Counted from the first letter of the stretch, positions 1-8,267 are shown. The stretch is DNA of 64,000 nucleotides from Actinomycetota bacterium (GCA_029265315.1 JAJUJM010000009.1:38823-102822), one strand, 5' to 3'. The notes: generated by a model not told the origin, from the letters alone. Numbers and translations: made by a program.

Positions 1-66
1 CCAACCCGCCAACAGCGCGGCTGTCGCGCCGAGGTAGCCGGCCAGGCGTCGAGAGAGCCCGTTCAC
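1..66 (-). CDS. ABC transporter permease, N-terminal fragment (cut by window edge)
   Basis: Only the first 22 codons lie in the window. A GTG start overlaps the TGA stop of the ATPase gene (GTGA), which signals translational coupling. The visible peptide begins VNGLSRRLAGYLGATAALL and runs into a hydrophobic stretch, as at the start of an inner-membrane permease. In importers of this type the binding protein, ATPase and permease are normally adjacent, so the permease call rests mainly on context. Confidence 0.55.
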   Translation of the reverse strand, partial: MNGLSRRLAGYLGATAALLAGW

Positions 67-893
67 ACCACACCGCCGGTTGAAGCCGTCGATTCGGCAT
101 ATGTGACGTCGGAATCACCGGCCGAAGCGCCCGGATGCAGGGCACCCTCTCCCGCGAGCAGCGAACGTAGCCACACGCAGCGCTCGTGGAACAACGCACT
201 CGAACGGAACCCCGCCTCTCCCATCTCGGCGTTCTCTACCACTGCCGCTATCCGGCCGGGGCGTGGCGACATCACGAGCACGCGACGCCCCAGGTAGACG
301 GCCTCCTCGATCGAGTGCGTCACGAGTACTTGGGCATGACCACGTCGACGCCACAGGTCGAGCAGGACGTCTTGCAGGTCCTCACGCGTGAGCGCATCCA
401 GCGCCGATAGGGGCTCGTCCATGAGTAGCAGGTCCGCGTCCAACGCCACGGCGCGCGCCAAAGCGAGCCGCTGCCTCATTCCTCCCGACAGCTCCCCGGG
501 GTATGCGCGCGCGAACTCAAGGAGTCCCACTCGCTCGAGCGCACCGAGCGCGACCTCCCCGGCCTCCTTGCGACTCGCTCCGCGCACACGAAGACCCAAG
601 GCGGCGTTGTCCCAGACCGTCTTCCAAGGCAGGAGCCCGTAGTCCTGCAGTATCAAAGCCGTCTCACGGCGGACGCCGGTGAGTCTTCGCCCTGCTGCGA
701 GGACCTCCCCCTCATCGGGCGTGAGCAGCCCTGCGGACACCAGAAGCATCGTCGACTTCCCGCACCCGCTCGGACCGATAACCGAGACCGGCTCCCCTTG
801 TTCGACCGACATCACGAGCGCGTCGAGGGCCCGAACACCTCGGCCCGAGCCCTCATAGGTGAGCGTGACCCCGGTCAGCTCGAGGGCATTCAT
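63..893 (-). CDS. ABC transporter ATP-binding protein (nitrate/sulfonate/taurine/pyrimidine type)
   Basis: 276 residues with all ABC ATPase motifs: Walker A GPSGCGKST at about 40-48, Q-loop LILQDYG at about 81-87, signature LSGGMRQR at 135-142, Walker B LLLMDEP at about 155-161, and a switch histidine in LVTHSIEEA. The layout resembles the SsuB/TauB/NrtD family, which powers uptake of small anions, sulfonates or thiamine-precursor pyrimidines. The gene follows the binding-protein gene by 7 bp and overlaps the permease start, so the three form one operon. Substrate cannot be read from the ATPase. The C-terminal 50 residues are low in motif content. Confidence 0.9.
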   Translation of the reverse strand: MNALELTGVTLTYEGSGRGVRALDALVMSVEQGEPVSVIGPSGCGKSTMLLVSAGLLTPDEGEVLAAGRRLTGVRRETALILQDYGLLPWKTVWDNAALGLRVRGASRKEAGEVALGALERVGLLEFARAYPGELSGGMRQRLALARAVALDADLLLMDEPLSALDALTREDLQDVLLDLWRRRGHAQVLVTHSIEEAVYLGRRVLVMSPRPGRIAAVVENAEMGEAGFRSSALFHERCVWLRSLLAGEGALHPGASAGDSDVTYAESTASTGGVV

Positions 894-900
894 GCGCGAC

Positions 901-1917
901 TCAGTTCTCCGGCAACACCAACGTGAGGTCCTCGTACGTGACCTCGCCGGACAGGTAGCCCTTCGACGTCATCCACGTCAGCACGGCGTCGATCTCATCT
1001 TTTCTTGGCAGCGCGTGACTGGGGTAGGTGTTCACCACGTAGGTCGCCTCGAGCGGTTTCGGAAGCCGGGCCTGCTTGACGAGGATCGGCCGGAACGCCG
1101 AAGGGTCGGCGTTGATGTCGGCGACCGCCTTGTCCCAGGCTCGCATCAGCGCATCGACCGTCGATGTTCCTCCCGGCCTTGCCAGATAGTCGTCGGAGAC
1201 ACCCAAGACCGTCTGCGAGAGATTCGCCTTGCTGGCCGTGTCGTCCGCGATGAGCACGGCCCCTTGCGCCTGGGCCAGCGACAGGAACGGCTCAGGAAGG
1301 GCGGCGGCTTTCAGCTTGCCCGCCATCAGCAATTCGAAACGTACGGGGACCTTCTTCACCTCTTCGACCTTGACCTGATCGGTCGCCACACCCGCCTCAC
1401 TCATCAGGCCATCCAGCACGTACTCCTGGATCGTGGCCGACGAGGTCCCCACTGGGACTCCAGCGAGCGCCTTCAGACCCTCGGCGCCTGTACCACCCTT
1501 CCAGCCTTTCGAAGCGATGATCCCGAACCTGCCCTGGCTCTGGTCCGCCCCGAGCATGACGGTCGCGAGCGTGACACCGCTACCGGCTGCCTCGAGGTTC
1601 GCCGAAGCGATGAGATCGCCCATGAACGCGTCGATCGCGCCCGAAGCGAACGCGGCGTCGCGCTCTTGGGCGCTCTGGAACACGACGATCTCGAACCTCG
1701 GCACTCCCTCGTCCGCGATGTAGCCCTTCTCCTGAGCGACCCAGAGAGGAAGCATATCCTCGGTCGGAAGGGTGCCGATCTTGATGGGAATCGCGGGGCT
1801 TGCGACCGGCGGCTCGGTGTCAGTCGACTCCGACGCCACCGGCGACGAACAACCGGCCATCAGGAACAGTGCGAGCAGGGTCATCACGACGCGCAGACGA
1901 GTACGGCTCGATGCCAT
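901..1917 (-). CDS. ABC transporter substrate-binding lipoprotein (SsuA/NMT1-like)
   Basis: The start is placed at 1917 because AAGGAG lies 7 bp upstream; the reading frame extends six codons further without a better ribosome site. The N-terminus is basic and hydrophobic and ends in the lipobox LMAGC, so the protein should be lipid-anchored outside the membrane. The body matches periplasmic binding proteins of the nitrate/sulfonate/pyrimidine type (IKIGTLPTEDMLPLWVAQEKG near the N-terminus; later a GTSSATIQEYVLDGLM-like ligand loop and a VSDDYLARPGG segment). It is the first gene of the importer operon. The ligand is unknown; aliphatic sulfonates or thiamine precursors are possible. Confidence 0.85.
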   Translation of the reverse strand: MASSRTRLRVVMTLLALFLMAGCSSPVASESTDTEPPVASPAIPIKIGTLPTEDMLPLWVAQEKGYIADEGVPRFEIVVFQSAQERDAAFASGAIDAFMGDLIASANLEAAGSGVTLATVMLGADQSQGRFGIIASKGWKGGTGAEGLKALAGVPVGTSSATIQEYVLDGLMSEAGVATDQVKVEEVKKVPVRFELLMAGKLKAAALPEPFLSLAQAQGAVLIADDTASKANLSQTVLGVSDDYLARPGGTSTVDALMRAWDKAVADINADPSAFRPILVKQARLPKPLEATYVVNTYPSHALPRKDEIDAVLTWMTSKGYLSGEVTYEDLTLVLPEN

Positions 1918-2004
1918 CACCACGCTCCTTGTCATCTCAGCGCCCCACCGCAGGCGCCTCGGTGTACGTGCCTCAGTGCCAGTGCCCTCGGCGTAAGGGC
2001 GGCC

Positions 2005-2607
2005 TCAGTCCGCGCAGACGGCCCGCCGCAAACGGATCTCATCACGGACGGGGATGCTTGAGAACCCGGGGGTGGCCGAACCAAAACGGTCCGCCACCTC
2101 GCCCACAGCGACGTCGTAGATGGCGAACCCATGTCGCTGATAGAAGTAGATGAGCGGCACGTCGTCATTGGTCGTCGCGACACGCAGGAACGAAAGCCCC
2201 CGTTCCGCCGCGAACCGATCGGCCGCATCGAGGAGTGCCGACCCCACCCCCGTGCCCTGATGCTCGGGGTAGACCGACACGAATACGATCGTGGCCTCGC
2301 CCTGTCGCACGACGAGCGACATCAACCCGATCAGTTCGCCATCGGCCACCGCGATCATGTTGATGCCGTCGATGATGTCGAACGTCTCACCGAACACATC
2401 CACGACCGTCTCACCCAAGGCACGATCACAGATGGTCTCTATCGCCGAACGATCGGACGGCTGAGCTCGGCGCACCTCGAAGTCCACAGGGGCCTTCTCG
2501 GTGTGGTCGGCACAGGTCACGGTCATGCGGGCTTCGCCCAGCGGCAGGTCCTTCCCGCATGTGGGACAGCGATACTGCGGGAACGGAAGATCGTAATCGG
2601 AGTTCAT
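2005..2607 (-). CDS. GNAT acetyltransferase with N-terminal zinc-ribbon-like segment
   Basis: The start at 2607 is preceded by AAGGGAG at 8 bp; nine upstream codons are probably leader. The product has 200 residues. Residues 1-45 carry a short ribbon (YRCPTCGKDL followed by VTCADH) that could hold a metal. The rest is a GNAT domain: VRRAQPSDRSAIETICD at the start, the acetyl-CoA loop around EHQGTGVGSALLDAA, and YFYQRHGF near the end. The acceptor substrate is unknown. The gene stands alone, between the importer operon and a divergent HAD phosphatase gene. Confidence 0.8.
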   Translation of the reverse strand: MNSDYDLPFPQYRCPTCGKDLPLGEARMTVTCADHTEKAPVDFEVRRAQPSDRSAIETICDRALGETVVDVFGETFDIIDGINMIAVADGELIGLMSLVVRQGEATIVFVSVYPEHQGTGVGSALLDAADRFAAERGLSFLRVATTNDDVPLIYFYQRHGFAIYDVAVGEVADRFGSATPGFSSIPVRDEIRLRRAVCAD

Positions 2608-2836
2608 GACAACGGCTCCCTTTAGAACGGTCACGAGCGCGAGAAGACCCGAACTTCACAAGCCAAGACTCACTCACTGGTTATACCGCAAGCCCACCTC
2701 GAGCGCATGGCGCTTTCCGCCGACGGTGCGGACTGCGACCCGTCGAGGCCGCATTCGCGCTTCCCGGCCGCTTTGCCGAACCGCTCGCTACGCTAGAATC
2801 GCCATGCGCCCACCACTTCGCGATCGTGGAGCAGTC

Positions 2837-3730
2837 ATGCCTCTTGCCTATCTCTCGGAGTCACCTGAGCACCTTGAGGCCCTGTCGCGCGTCGACATCC
2901 TCTACACCGACCTCGACGGAACGCTGCTCGCGCCGGGCGGGACGCTGCTGGCCGACGGCGAAGGCGCGCCGGCTACCACCGCGGCGGAAGCCGTCGTCGC
3001 AGTGAACCGGGCCGGACTGCCCGTGGTGATCGTCTCAGGGCGCTCGCGGCTGCAGCTCGTCGAGCTCGCACGCATCTGCGGCTGGAACGACTTCATCGCT
3101 GAAGCCGGCGCCATCCGCTCCCGCTGGACGGGCACCACCCGTGAGCTCGTGTTCGACACCCCATACTGGCCGGAGGGAGTGCCGGCCGAGGGTCGCACGG
3201 TGTTCGAGGAGATCCTCGCGTCCGGCGCGTACGAGACACTCGTCGCGGCGTTCCCGGGCCAAGTCGAGTACCACGAACCGTGGCACCTGCACCGCGACGC
3301 CACCCACGTGCTCCGTGGTTGCTTCGACCTGGCTGCCGCCCAAGCGGTGCTCGATGCGCTCGAACTGCCGATGGACCTGGTCGACAACGGCTTGGTCCGT
3401 CGAAGACAACACGGCCTCGTCTGCGACGGCCCGATTCACGCGTATCACGTGGTCCCGAAGGGCGTATCCAAGCGCAGAGGCATCGAGCTGGACCTGGCCG
3501 ACCGCGGTCTTGCGCCACACCAGGCCGCGATCATCGGTGACGCACCCACCGACCTGCACAGTGCAGGCGCGGTCGGGCTCGCGGTGTTGGTGGAGAACGC
3601 GCTCGAGGTGCCGGGGCTCGCCGATGAACTGTCCGCCCACCCCAACGCGGTCCTGGTGCGTGGCAAGCGAGGCGACGGATGGGCCGAGTTCGCGCGTCTC
3701 TGGCTTGAAGCACGCCAGAGCCGCGCGTGA
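2837..3730 (+). CDS. HAD-superfamily phosphatase (mannosyl-3-phosphoglycerate/sucrose-phosphate phosphatase-like)
   Basis: 297 residues starting at ATG 2837, which has GGAG 5 bp upstream; an in-frame ATG at 2804 is an alternative but lies just after a TAGAAT box (2794-2799). HAD motifs are complete: DTDLDGTLL-type motif I (YTDLDGT), motif II VIVSGRS, the lysine in VPKGVSKRRG, and motif III/IV GDAPTDLHSAG. The large mid-protein cap makes this a type IIB HAD, the group that includes sugar-phosphate phosphatases and mannosyl-3-phosphoglycerate phosphatase. No synthase partner gene lies nearby, so the substrate stays open. Confidence 0.8.
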   Translation: MPLAYLSESPEHLEALSRVDILYTDLDGTLLAPGGTLLADGEGAPATTAAEAVVAVNRAGLPVVIVSGRSRLQLVELARICGWNDFIAEAGAIRSRWTGTTRELVFDTPYWPEGVPAEGRTVFEEILASGAYETLVAAFPGQVEYHEPWHLHRDATHVLRGCFDLAAAQAVLDALELPMDLVDNGLVRRRQHGLVCDGPIHAYHVVPKGVSKRRGIELDLADRGLAPHQAAIIGDAPTDLHSAGAVGLAVLVENALEVPGLADELSAHPNAVLVRGKRGDGWAEFARLWLEARQSRA

Positions 3731-3810
3731 CCGGCACACGAGTCCAGAGCGAAGCGCATCGCCGGCCCCTGCATCGCCGATTCCCTATAAGCCCGCCGTG
3801 AAAGCCGTCA

Positions 3811-3855
3811 GACGTGCCGTACCGGTGTCAGCGGACGTGTTGCGCCGGTGTCAGC
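3811..3855 (+). repeat. Tandem 23-bp repeat (two copies of GACGTG-N5-CCGGTGTCAGC)
   Basis: GACGTG-N5-CCGGTGTCAGC occurs at 3811-3832 and again at 3834-3855, a period of 23 bp or roughly two helical turns. The second copy spans the -35 element of the promoter driving the M-box leader. Two direct copies at a promoter look like an operator for a protein binding one face of the helix, but I do not recognise the site. Confidence 0.55.
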
Positions 3856-3869
3856 CCCGGGCGTATGAT
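3840..3869 (+). promoter_or_regulatory. Promoter of the M-box/magnesium transport operon
   Basis: A -35-like TTGCGC (3840-3845), an 18-bp spacer and a -10 TATGAT (3864-3869) predict a transcript starting near 3876, about 45 nt before the riboswitch aptamer. The promoter overlaps the tandem repeat at 3811-3855. Confidence 0.5.
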
Positions 3870-3919
3870 TCGTATGCTTGACTCCTGAACGTCGTCGAGC
3901 GTTGACAGCTCAGGAAGCC

Positions 3920-4165
3920 AGCTCGAGTCCGTTACGGTGCGGCTCCTGTTCGAACACAGGCCACTGCCCGGAAATGTCGAGAGACGCCAATGGGTAGAAC
4001 AGCCCTCGCCGGCTTAAGGCGAAGGCTAAGGTGGCTGGGCTCTCGGTCTTCGCGATCGCGCGAGACCGCAGGCGGGGGCAAGACCCCGCCGCGTCGGCGA
4101 CACCACGCGTCGCGCGCCCTACGTCGAACAGTGCCAAAACCTCAGACGAGGGATGCGAGCGGTGT
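3920..4165 (+). promoter_or_regulatory. M-box (ykoK) Mg2+ riboswitch aptamer
   Basis: The sequence carries the conserved M-box blocks in order: GTTACGGTGCGGCTCCTGTT (3931-3950, compare GUUAGGUGAGGCUCCUGU), TGCCCGGAAATGTCGAGAGA (from 3964, compare UGCCCAAAAAUGUCCAAAGA), CGCCAATGGGTAGAACAG, and GAACAGTGCCAAAACCTC (4126-4143, compare CAUACAGUGCUAAAGCUCU). M-box RNAs fold around Mg2+ and shut off expression of magnesium transport genes when the ion is plentiful. The next gene is MgtE-like and the one after is Nramp-related, which fits. Bounds are approximate. Confidence 0.9.
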
Positions 4166-4246
4166 GAAACGCGCGCGATCGGCCTCACGGTCGTCATGCG
4201 CGAAGGGACGACCGGGCCTCGCGCCCGCAGCGCTCCCGTCCTCGCC

Positions 4247-4282
4247 GCCCCTCGTCGCCTCACGGACGCAGGGGCTTTATTG
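4247..4282 (+). terminator. Intrinsic terminator of the M-box expression platform
   Basis: GCCCCT (4247-4252) pairs with AGGGGC (4270-4275) and CGTC (4253-4256) with GACG (4265-4268), with one bulged C and an 8-nt loop. TTTATTG follows at once. It lies about 80 nt after the aptamer, so Mg2+-dependent attenuation is the likely mode of control. The 230 nt from here to the mgtE-like start hold no gene I can support. Confidence 0.75.
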
Positions 4283-4509
4283 TGGGCTGTCGGACCTGTA
4301 GCCGAGCAGACAAGGGTCTACGTGAAACCTCATAGTCCGTAGCCCTCCGGTTCGAGCTCCCGCAAAGATGCGGTGTCGACCGGAAGGCCGACCCGCACAC
4401 GACCTACCCCGTGGCGCACCAGCCACGACCGGGGCACCGCCCGCCATCGTGCGAAAGGCCCTGGGCAAGCAGGCGCGAACAAGCGCCCAAGGGGAAGGAG
4501 GGAGCGACG

Positions 4510-6372
4510 ATGATCTACCTGTCCCAGATGCTGGGCAAGCCCGTGATGGACGCCACGGGCACGCGCATAGGCACGATATCCGACGTCGCGATCGCCACCG
4601 GTGAGGTGTTCCCGCGCGTCACCTCGCTCGCCTTCCTGGGTCCGGACAAGACCCCCTTCATGCTGTCGTGGCGCAAGTTCGTCGCCGAATTCGATGGCGA
4701 GCAGGTGAAGTTGTCCGTGCCTGCGCCGGAGATCCGCTTCAGCTACCTGCAGCCGGACGAGGTGCTGCTGCACCGCGACCTGCTGAACAAGCAGATCGTG
4801 GACACACAGGGCATGAAAGTCGTGCGCGTGAACGACCTCAAGCTGTCAGAGTCACGCAACCAGTTGCGGCTCCTGGGCGCAGAGGTCGGCATCCGCGGGA
4901 TCTTGCGAGGGATCTCGCCCGCTCTGGAGAACGCGGTCGCGCGCTTGGCCCGTCTGTTCGGGACACACCTTCCGGAGAACCTCATCGCGTGGAACTACAT
5001 GGACCTGCTCGACCGTGACCTCTCACAGGTCAAGCTGTCGGTGACGCACAAGCGCCTGCACGAGCTCCACCCGGCGGACGTCGCAGACATCCTTGAACAG
5101 CTCTCCCCCACACAGCGCGCTCTCGTCTTCTCGCATCTCGACAACGAGGCAGCAGCCGAGACGATCTCCGAGCTCGAGGACGAGCTGCAAGCCGACGTGA
5201 TCGATGACCTGTCGGAGAGCCGCGCATCGTCGCTGCTCGCCGAGATGGACCCCGACGACGCGGCCGACATCATCGGCGACCTGCCCTACGACAAGGCCGA
5301 GCGGCTGCTCCGGCTCATGGGCGTCGAGGACGCGAGTGCGATCCGCTCGCTGCTCGGCTACAAAGAGAAGACCGCGGGCGGCATCATGACGCCCGAAGTC
5401 ACCACGGTCACCGAGGACATGACCGTGCAGGAGGTCATCGAGCATCTGCGCGAAGTCGCCGAAGAGCGTGAGTCGATCTACTACGTGTACGTGGTGGAAG
5501 GCGACCGCAAGCTCACGGGCGTCATCTCCCTGCGTGACCTCCTGCTCGCCCGTCCCGACACGAAGGTGACCGAGATAGCGGAGCGCGAGCTGTTCACCGC
5601 CGGACCCGACGACGACCAGGAAGACGTCGCGGAGCAGATGAGCAAGTACGACCTGCTTGCCCTGCCGGTGGTCGACGAGCGAGGCACACTGCTTGGAATC
5701 GTGACCGTGGACGATGCGCTCGAAGTCCTCGAGCAAGAGGCGGAAGAGGACCTGGCGCTGGCCACCGGTGCGGCGCATGAGCGAGGCGACGTCGCTTCGC
5801 TGGGGCGCTGGGTCGCGCGGAGAAGCGCATGGGTCTTCATCTGGCTCGCTGTCCTGTTCGGCGACCAACTCGTGCGCGCCCGACTCCAAGCCGCACCCGG
5901 CGGCGGCGCGGACAGACCCGATTGGGTGCTGTACGGCCTGGCGCTCACCACGACCGCATCAGTGCTCATGCCGCTGCTGCTCCGGACCGGCGAGGAATCC
6001 TCGTCTCGCGCGGTCGCCGAGCTGATCACGGGCGCATCCGAGGAGGAGCGTCCGTCCCTCGGCCGACGCCTGGTCACCGAAGGCGGCGTCGGGCTCGCGG
6101 TCGCCGCGATCACGGGCACCGTGGCCTTCGGTCTGCTCGATCTCCAGACCGGAAGCGAGCGTCTGGCCGCCGTCTTCGGTGCCGCCACCGCCTTGGCCGT
6201 GCTGCTGACGGTGTTGTTCGGCGGATTGCTGGCCGAACTGGCGCTGCGACGAAGCGATGCGGACAAGCCGGTGAGCTCGGCCATGCTCTCCACCGCATCG
6301 ATGCTGTTCGCTGCTGCCGTCTACACCGGCCTGTCCTTCGTGGGCGGCTGGGTGTTCTCCGTCTTGGGGTGA
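4510..6372 (+). CDS. MgtE-like protein with PRC-barrel, MgtE-N and CBS domains
   Basis: 620 residues; ATG 4510 has GGAGG 8-9 bp upstream. Domain order: two PRC-barrel-like segments (about 1-65 and 80-130), an MgtE N-domain of helical repeats (LHPADVADILEQL, then MDPDDAADIIGDLP, about 175-290), two CBS domains (IMTPEVTTV and YDLLALPVVDERG), and a membrane region with five predicted helices from about 440. The soluble half matches the Mg2+-sensing part of MgtE channels. The membrane half is short and diverged: the Asp of the last helix that sets selectivity in Thermus MgtE appears replaced by a non-acidic residue. It follows the M-box and is 2 bp from the Nramp-type gene. It may be a channel or a sensor/regulator of its neighbour. 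Confidence 0.8.
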   Translation: MIYLSQMLGKPVMDATGTRIGTISDVAIATGEVFPRVTSLAFLGPDKTPFMLSWRKFVAEFDGEQVKLSVPAPEIRFSYLQPDEVLLHRDLLNKQIVDTQGMKVVRVNDLKLSESRNQLRLLGAEVGIRGILRGISPALENAVARLARLFGTHLPENLIAWNYMDLLDRDLSQVKLSVTHKRLHELHPADVADILEQLSPTQRALVFSHLDNEAAAETISELEDELQADVIDDLSESRASSLLAEMDPDDAADIIGDLPYDKAERLLRLMGVEDASAIRSLLGYKEKTAGGIMTPEVTTVTEDMTVQEVIEHLREVAEERESIYYVYVVEGDRKLTGVISLRDLLLARPDTKVTEIAERELFTAGPDDDQEDVAEQMSKYDLLALPVVDERGTLLGIVTVDDALEVLEQEAEEDLALATGAAHERGDVASLGRWVARRSAWVFIWLAVLFGDQLVRARLQAAPGGGADRPDWVLYGLALTTTASVLMPLLLRTGEESSSRAVAELITGASEEERPSLGRRLVTEGGVGLAVAAITGTVAFGLLDLQTGSERLAAVFGAATALAVLLTVLFGGLLAELALRRSDADKPVSSAMLSTASMLFAAAVYTGLSFVGGWVFSVLG

Positions 6373-6374
6373 GG

Positions 6375-7634
6375 ATGGCCGCCGCACCTGATACGCGCCG
6401 CCGCACCGGCCTCTTGGCCGTGCTCGCCGCCATCGGGCCCGGAATCGTGGCCGCTTCAGCCGGCAACGATCCGGGCGGCATCTCCACATACTCCGCTGTG
6501 GGGGCACGCTACGGCTACACCCTGCTGTGGGCGATGCTCGCCATGACCCCTTCGTTCATCATCGTGCAGGAGATGGCAGGCCGGATGGGCGCGGTCAGCG
6601 GCAAGGGCCTCGCCGCGCTGATTCGAGAGAAGTTCGGGTTGCGACCGTCACTCTTCGCGATGACCTGTCTGCTCACCTCGGCCATCGCCACGTCCGTGGC
6701 CGAGTTCGCGGGCGTCGCCGCTGCGATGGAGCTGTTCGGGGTCTCCCGCTATCTGTCGGTGCCGCTCGCCGCCGCGGCGGTGTGGCTACTCGTCACACGC
6801 GGGAACTACCGCAACGTCGAGAAGGTGCTGCTCGCCCTCTCGCTCGTGTTCATCTCCTACGTCGCCGCCGCGATCCTGGCCAGACCCGAATGGACCGATG
6901 TCGCTCAGGCCCTCGTCACTCCCTCGGTCGTGCCGAACGCGGAGTTCATGGCTCTGACCGTGGGCATGACGGGCACGACCATCGCACCATGGATGCAGTT
7001 CCTCGTCCAGTCCAACATCGTCGACAAAGGCATCACCGTCCGCGACTGGGCGGTGGCCAAGTGGGACGTCATCGCCGGAGCGATCTCTGCCAATGTCGTG
7101 GCGTGCTTCATCATCATCACCGCCGGTGCCGTCCTGTTCCCCGCGGGCATACGGATCACCTCAGCTGAAGAGGCCGCGCGCGCGCTCGAGCCCGTTGCAG
7201 GCGGTTACACCACCCTGTTGTTCTCTGTTGGATTGCTCTCCTCGGCCCTGCTCTCGGCCGCGGTGTTGCCTCTGACAGCGTCGTACGCGATCACCGAGGC
7301 GTTCGGCTGGGAGCGGGGTCTGGACCACTCGTGGCACGAAGCCCCCGTCTTCAACGGAATCTACACGTTCATCATCGTCTTCGGAGCGGCGTTCATCCTC
7401 ATACCGGGGATGGACCTCATCACCGTCCTTCTGCTCTCGCAGGTGGTCAACGGCGTGTTGCTCCCCTTCCTGCTGGTGTTCATGATCAGGATCGTCAATG
7501 ACCGTCAGGTCATGGGGCCATACGTGAACAGCAGACTTGCGAATATCCTGTGCTGGTCGACGGTGGTCGTGGTGTTCGGACTGACCGCTGCGATGTTCGG
7601 GTTCCAGATCGCTGAAGCGGTAGGACTCCTGTGA
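6375..7634 (+). CDS. Nramp (SLC11)-family transporter, probable Mg2+ (NRMT) type
   Basis: 419 residues, about 11 membrane helices. ATG 6375 lies 2 bp after the MgtE-like stop with GAGG just upstream. Helix 1 reads NDPGGIST where classical Mn2+/Fe2+ Nramp proteins have DPGN. Helix 6 reads TTIAPWMQF where they have the MPH motif, so the sulfur ligand that selects transition metals is missing. Loss of that methionine marks the prokaryotic Mg2+-transporting Nramp clade. Control by an M-box supports magnesium as the substrate. The stop overlaps the next gene's GTG. Direction is presumed inward; coupling to protons is unknown. Confidence 0.85.
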   Translation: MAAAPDTRRRTGLLAVLAAIGPGIVAASAGNDPGGISTYSAVGARYGYTLLWAMLAMTPSFIIVQEMAGRMGAVSGKGLAALIREKFGLRPSLFAMTCLLTSAIATSVAEFAGVAAAMELFGVSRYLSVPLAAAAVWLLVTRGNYRNVEKVLLALSLVFISYVAAAILARPEWTDVAQALVTPSVVPNAEFMALTVGMTGTTIAPWMQFLVQSNIVDKGITVRDWAVAKWDVIAGAISANVVACFIIITAGAVLFPAGIRITSAEEAARALEPVAGGYTTLLFSVGLLSSALLSAAVLPLTASYAITEAFGWERGLDHSWHEAPVFNGIYTFIIVFGAAFILIPGMDLITVLLLSQVVNGVLLPFLLVFMIRIVNDRQVMGPYVNSRLANILCWSTVVVVFGLTAAMFGFQIAEAVGLL

Positions 7635-8245
7635 GCGAGAACCCACGAGAGGGCGCACCCGAGGGCATGACCCCGGTCGAGGCCGCCAAGCACGCGGCAC
7701 GGGTACGGGCGCGCGAGGCCCGATGCGCGCTGGATGACGCGACCTGCCGCGACGCCGCGCGAGCGGCCGCCGAGCGACTCGTGGCGCTGCCCGCGTTCGC
7801 CACCGCGCGGCTCGTCTTGGCGTATTGGGCCTCGTCCGAGGAGATCGACCCGGCACCGGCTGTCGAGCTGCTCAGGCTTCGGGGCATCGCCATCGCGCTT
7901 CCGCGCGTCGAATCACCCGGACAGCTCGGGCTGCACCTCGTGGGCTCACGGACACGACTCGTCCGCGGGATGTTCGGCATCCTGGAGCCCGGCGCCGACA
8001 CGCCCCGCGTCTCACCAGCCGCTGTCGACGCCGTGATCGTGCCGGGCATCGCCTTCGACGAGCACTGCTGGCGTTTGGGTTACGGCGGGGGCTACTACGA
8101 CCGGCTCCTGCCGATGCTTCGCGAGGGATGCGCCCGGGTGGGACTGGCCTACGACGAGCAGGTCCTTTCCGAGATCCCGACAGAGGACCACGACGTCCGT
8201 CTCGACGCTGTGGTCACGCCCAGCAAGACCATCCTCTCAAGATGA
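7631..8245 (+). CDS. 5-formyltetrahydrofolate cyclo-ligase
   Basis: 204 residues; the GTG start overlaps the TGA of the Nramp-type gene (GTGA). The enzyme turns 5-formyl-THF into 5,10-methenyl-THF using ATP. Recognised by basic N-terminal residues (KHAARVRAREAR), the YWASSEEIDPAPAV segment, FGILEP, and the C-terminal LGYGGGYYDRLL loop that binds nucleotide. Length is normal for the family. Folate recycling has no obvious tie to magnesium, although the reaction needs Mg-ATP; the coupling may be simple operon packing. Confidence 0.9.
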   Translation: MSENPREGAPEGMTPVEAAKHAARVRAREARCALDDATCRDAARAAAERLVALPAFATARLVLAYWASSEEIDPAPAVELLRLRGIAIALPRVESPGQLGLHLVGSRTRLVRGMFGILEPGADTPRVSPAAVDAVIVPGIAFDEHCWRLGYGGGYYDRLLPMLREGCARVGLAYDEQVLSEIPTEDHDVRLDAVVTPSKTILSR

Positions 8246-8261
8246 CCGCCACCACTGGCGG
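8246..8261. terminator. Short hairpin between convergent genes
   Basis: CCGCCA (8246-8251) and TGGCGG (8256-8261) form a perfect 6-bp stem with a CCAC loop directly after the cyclo-ligase stop and 6 bp before the stop of the convergent deacetylase gene. No T-run follows on either strand, so it is a weak terminator candidate. Confidence 0.35.
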
Positions 8262-8267
8262 CCGCAA

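Noticed and set aside
859..2061. Long plus-strand frame (400 codons) opposite the binding protein
   Set aside because: It is antisense to a complete lipoprotein gene with lipobox and ribosome site, and its product is Arg/His-rich with no domain pattern, as expected from high-GC frame shadows.
4316..4331. Half parS-like sequence CTACGTGAAACC
   Set aside because: Only one arm of the palindrome matches, so ParB loading is not expected.
4283..4400. tRNA-like GGTTCGAGCTCC near 4350
   Set aside because: No acceptor or anticodon stem can be folded around it, and no CCA or discriminator context is present.
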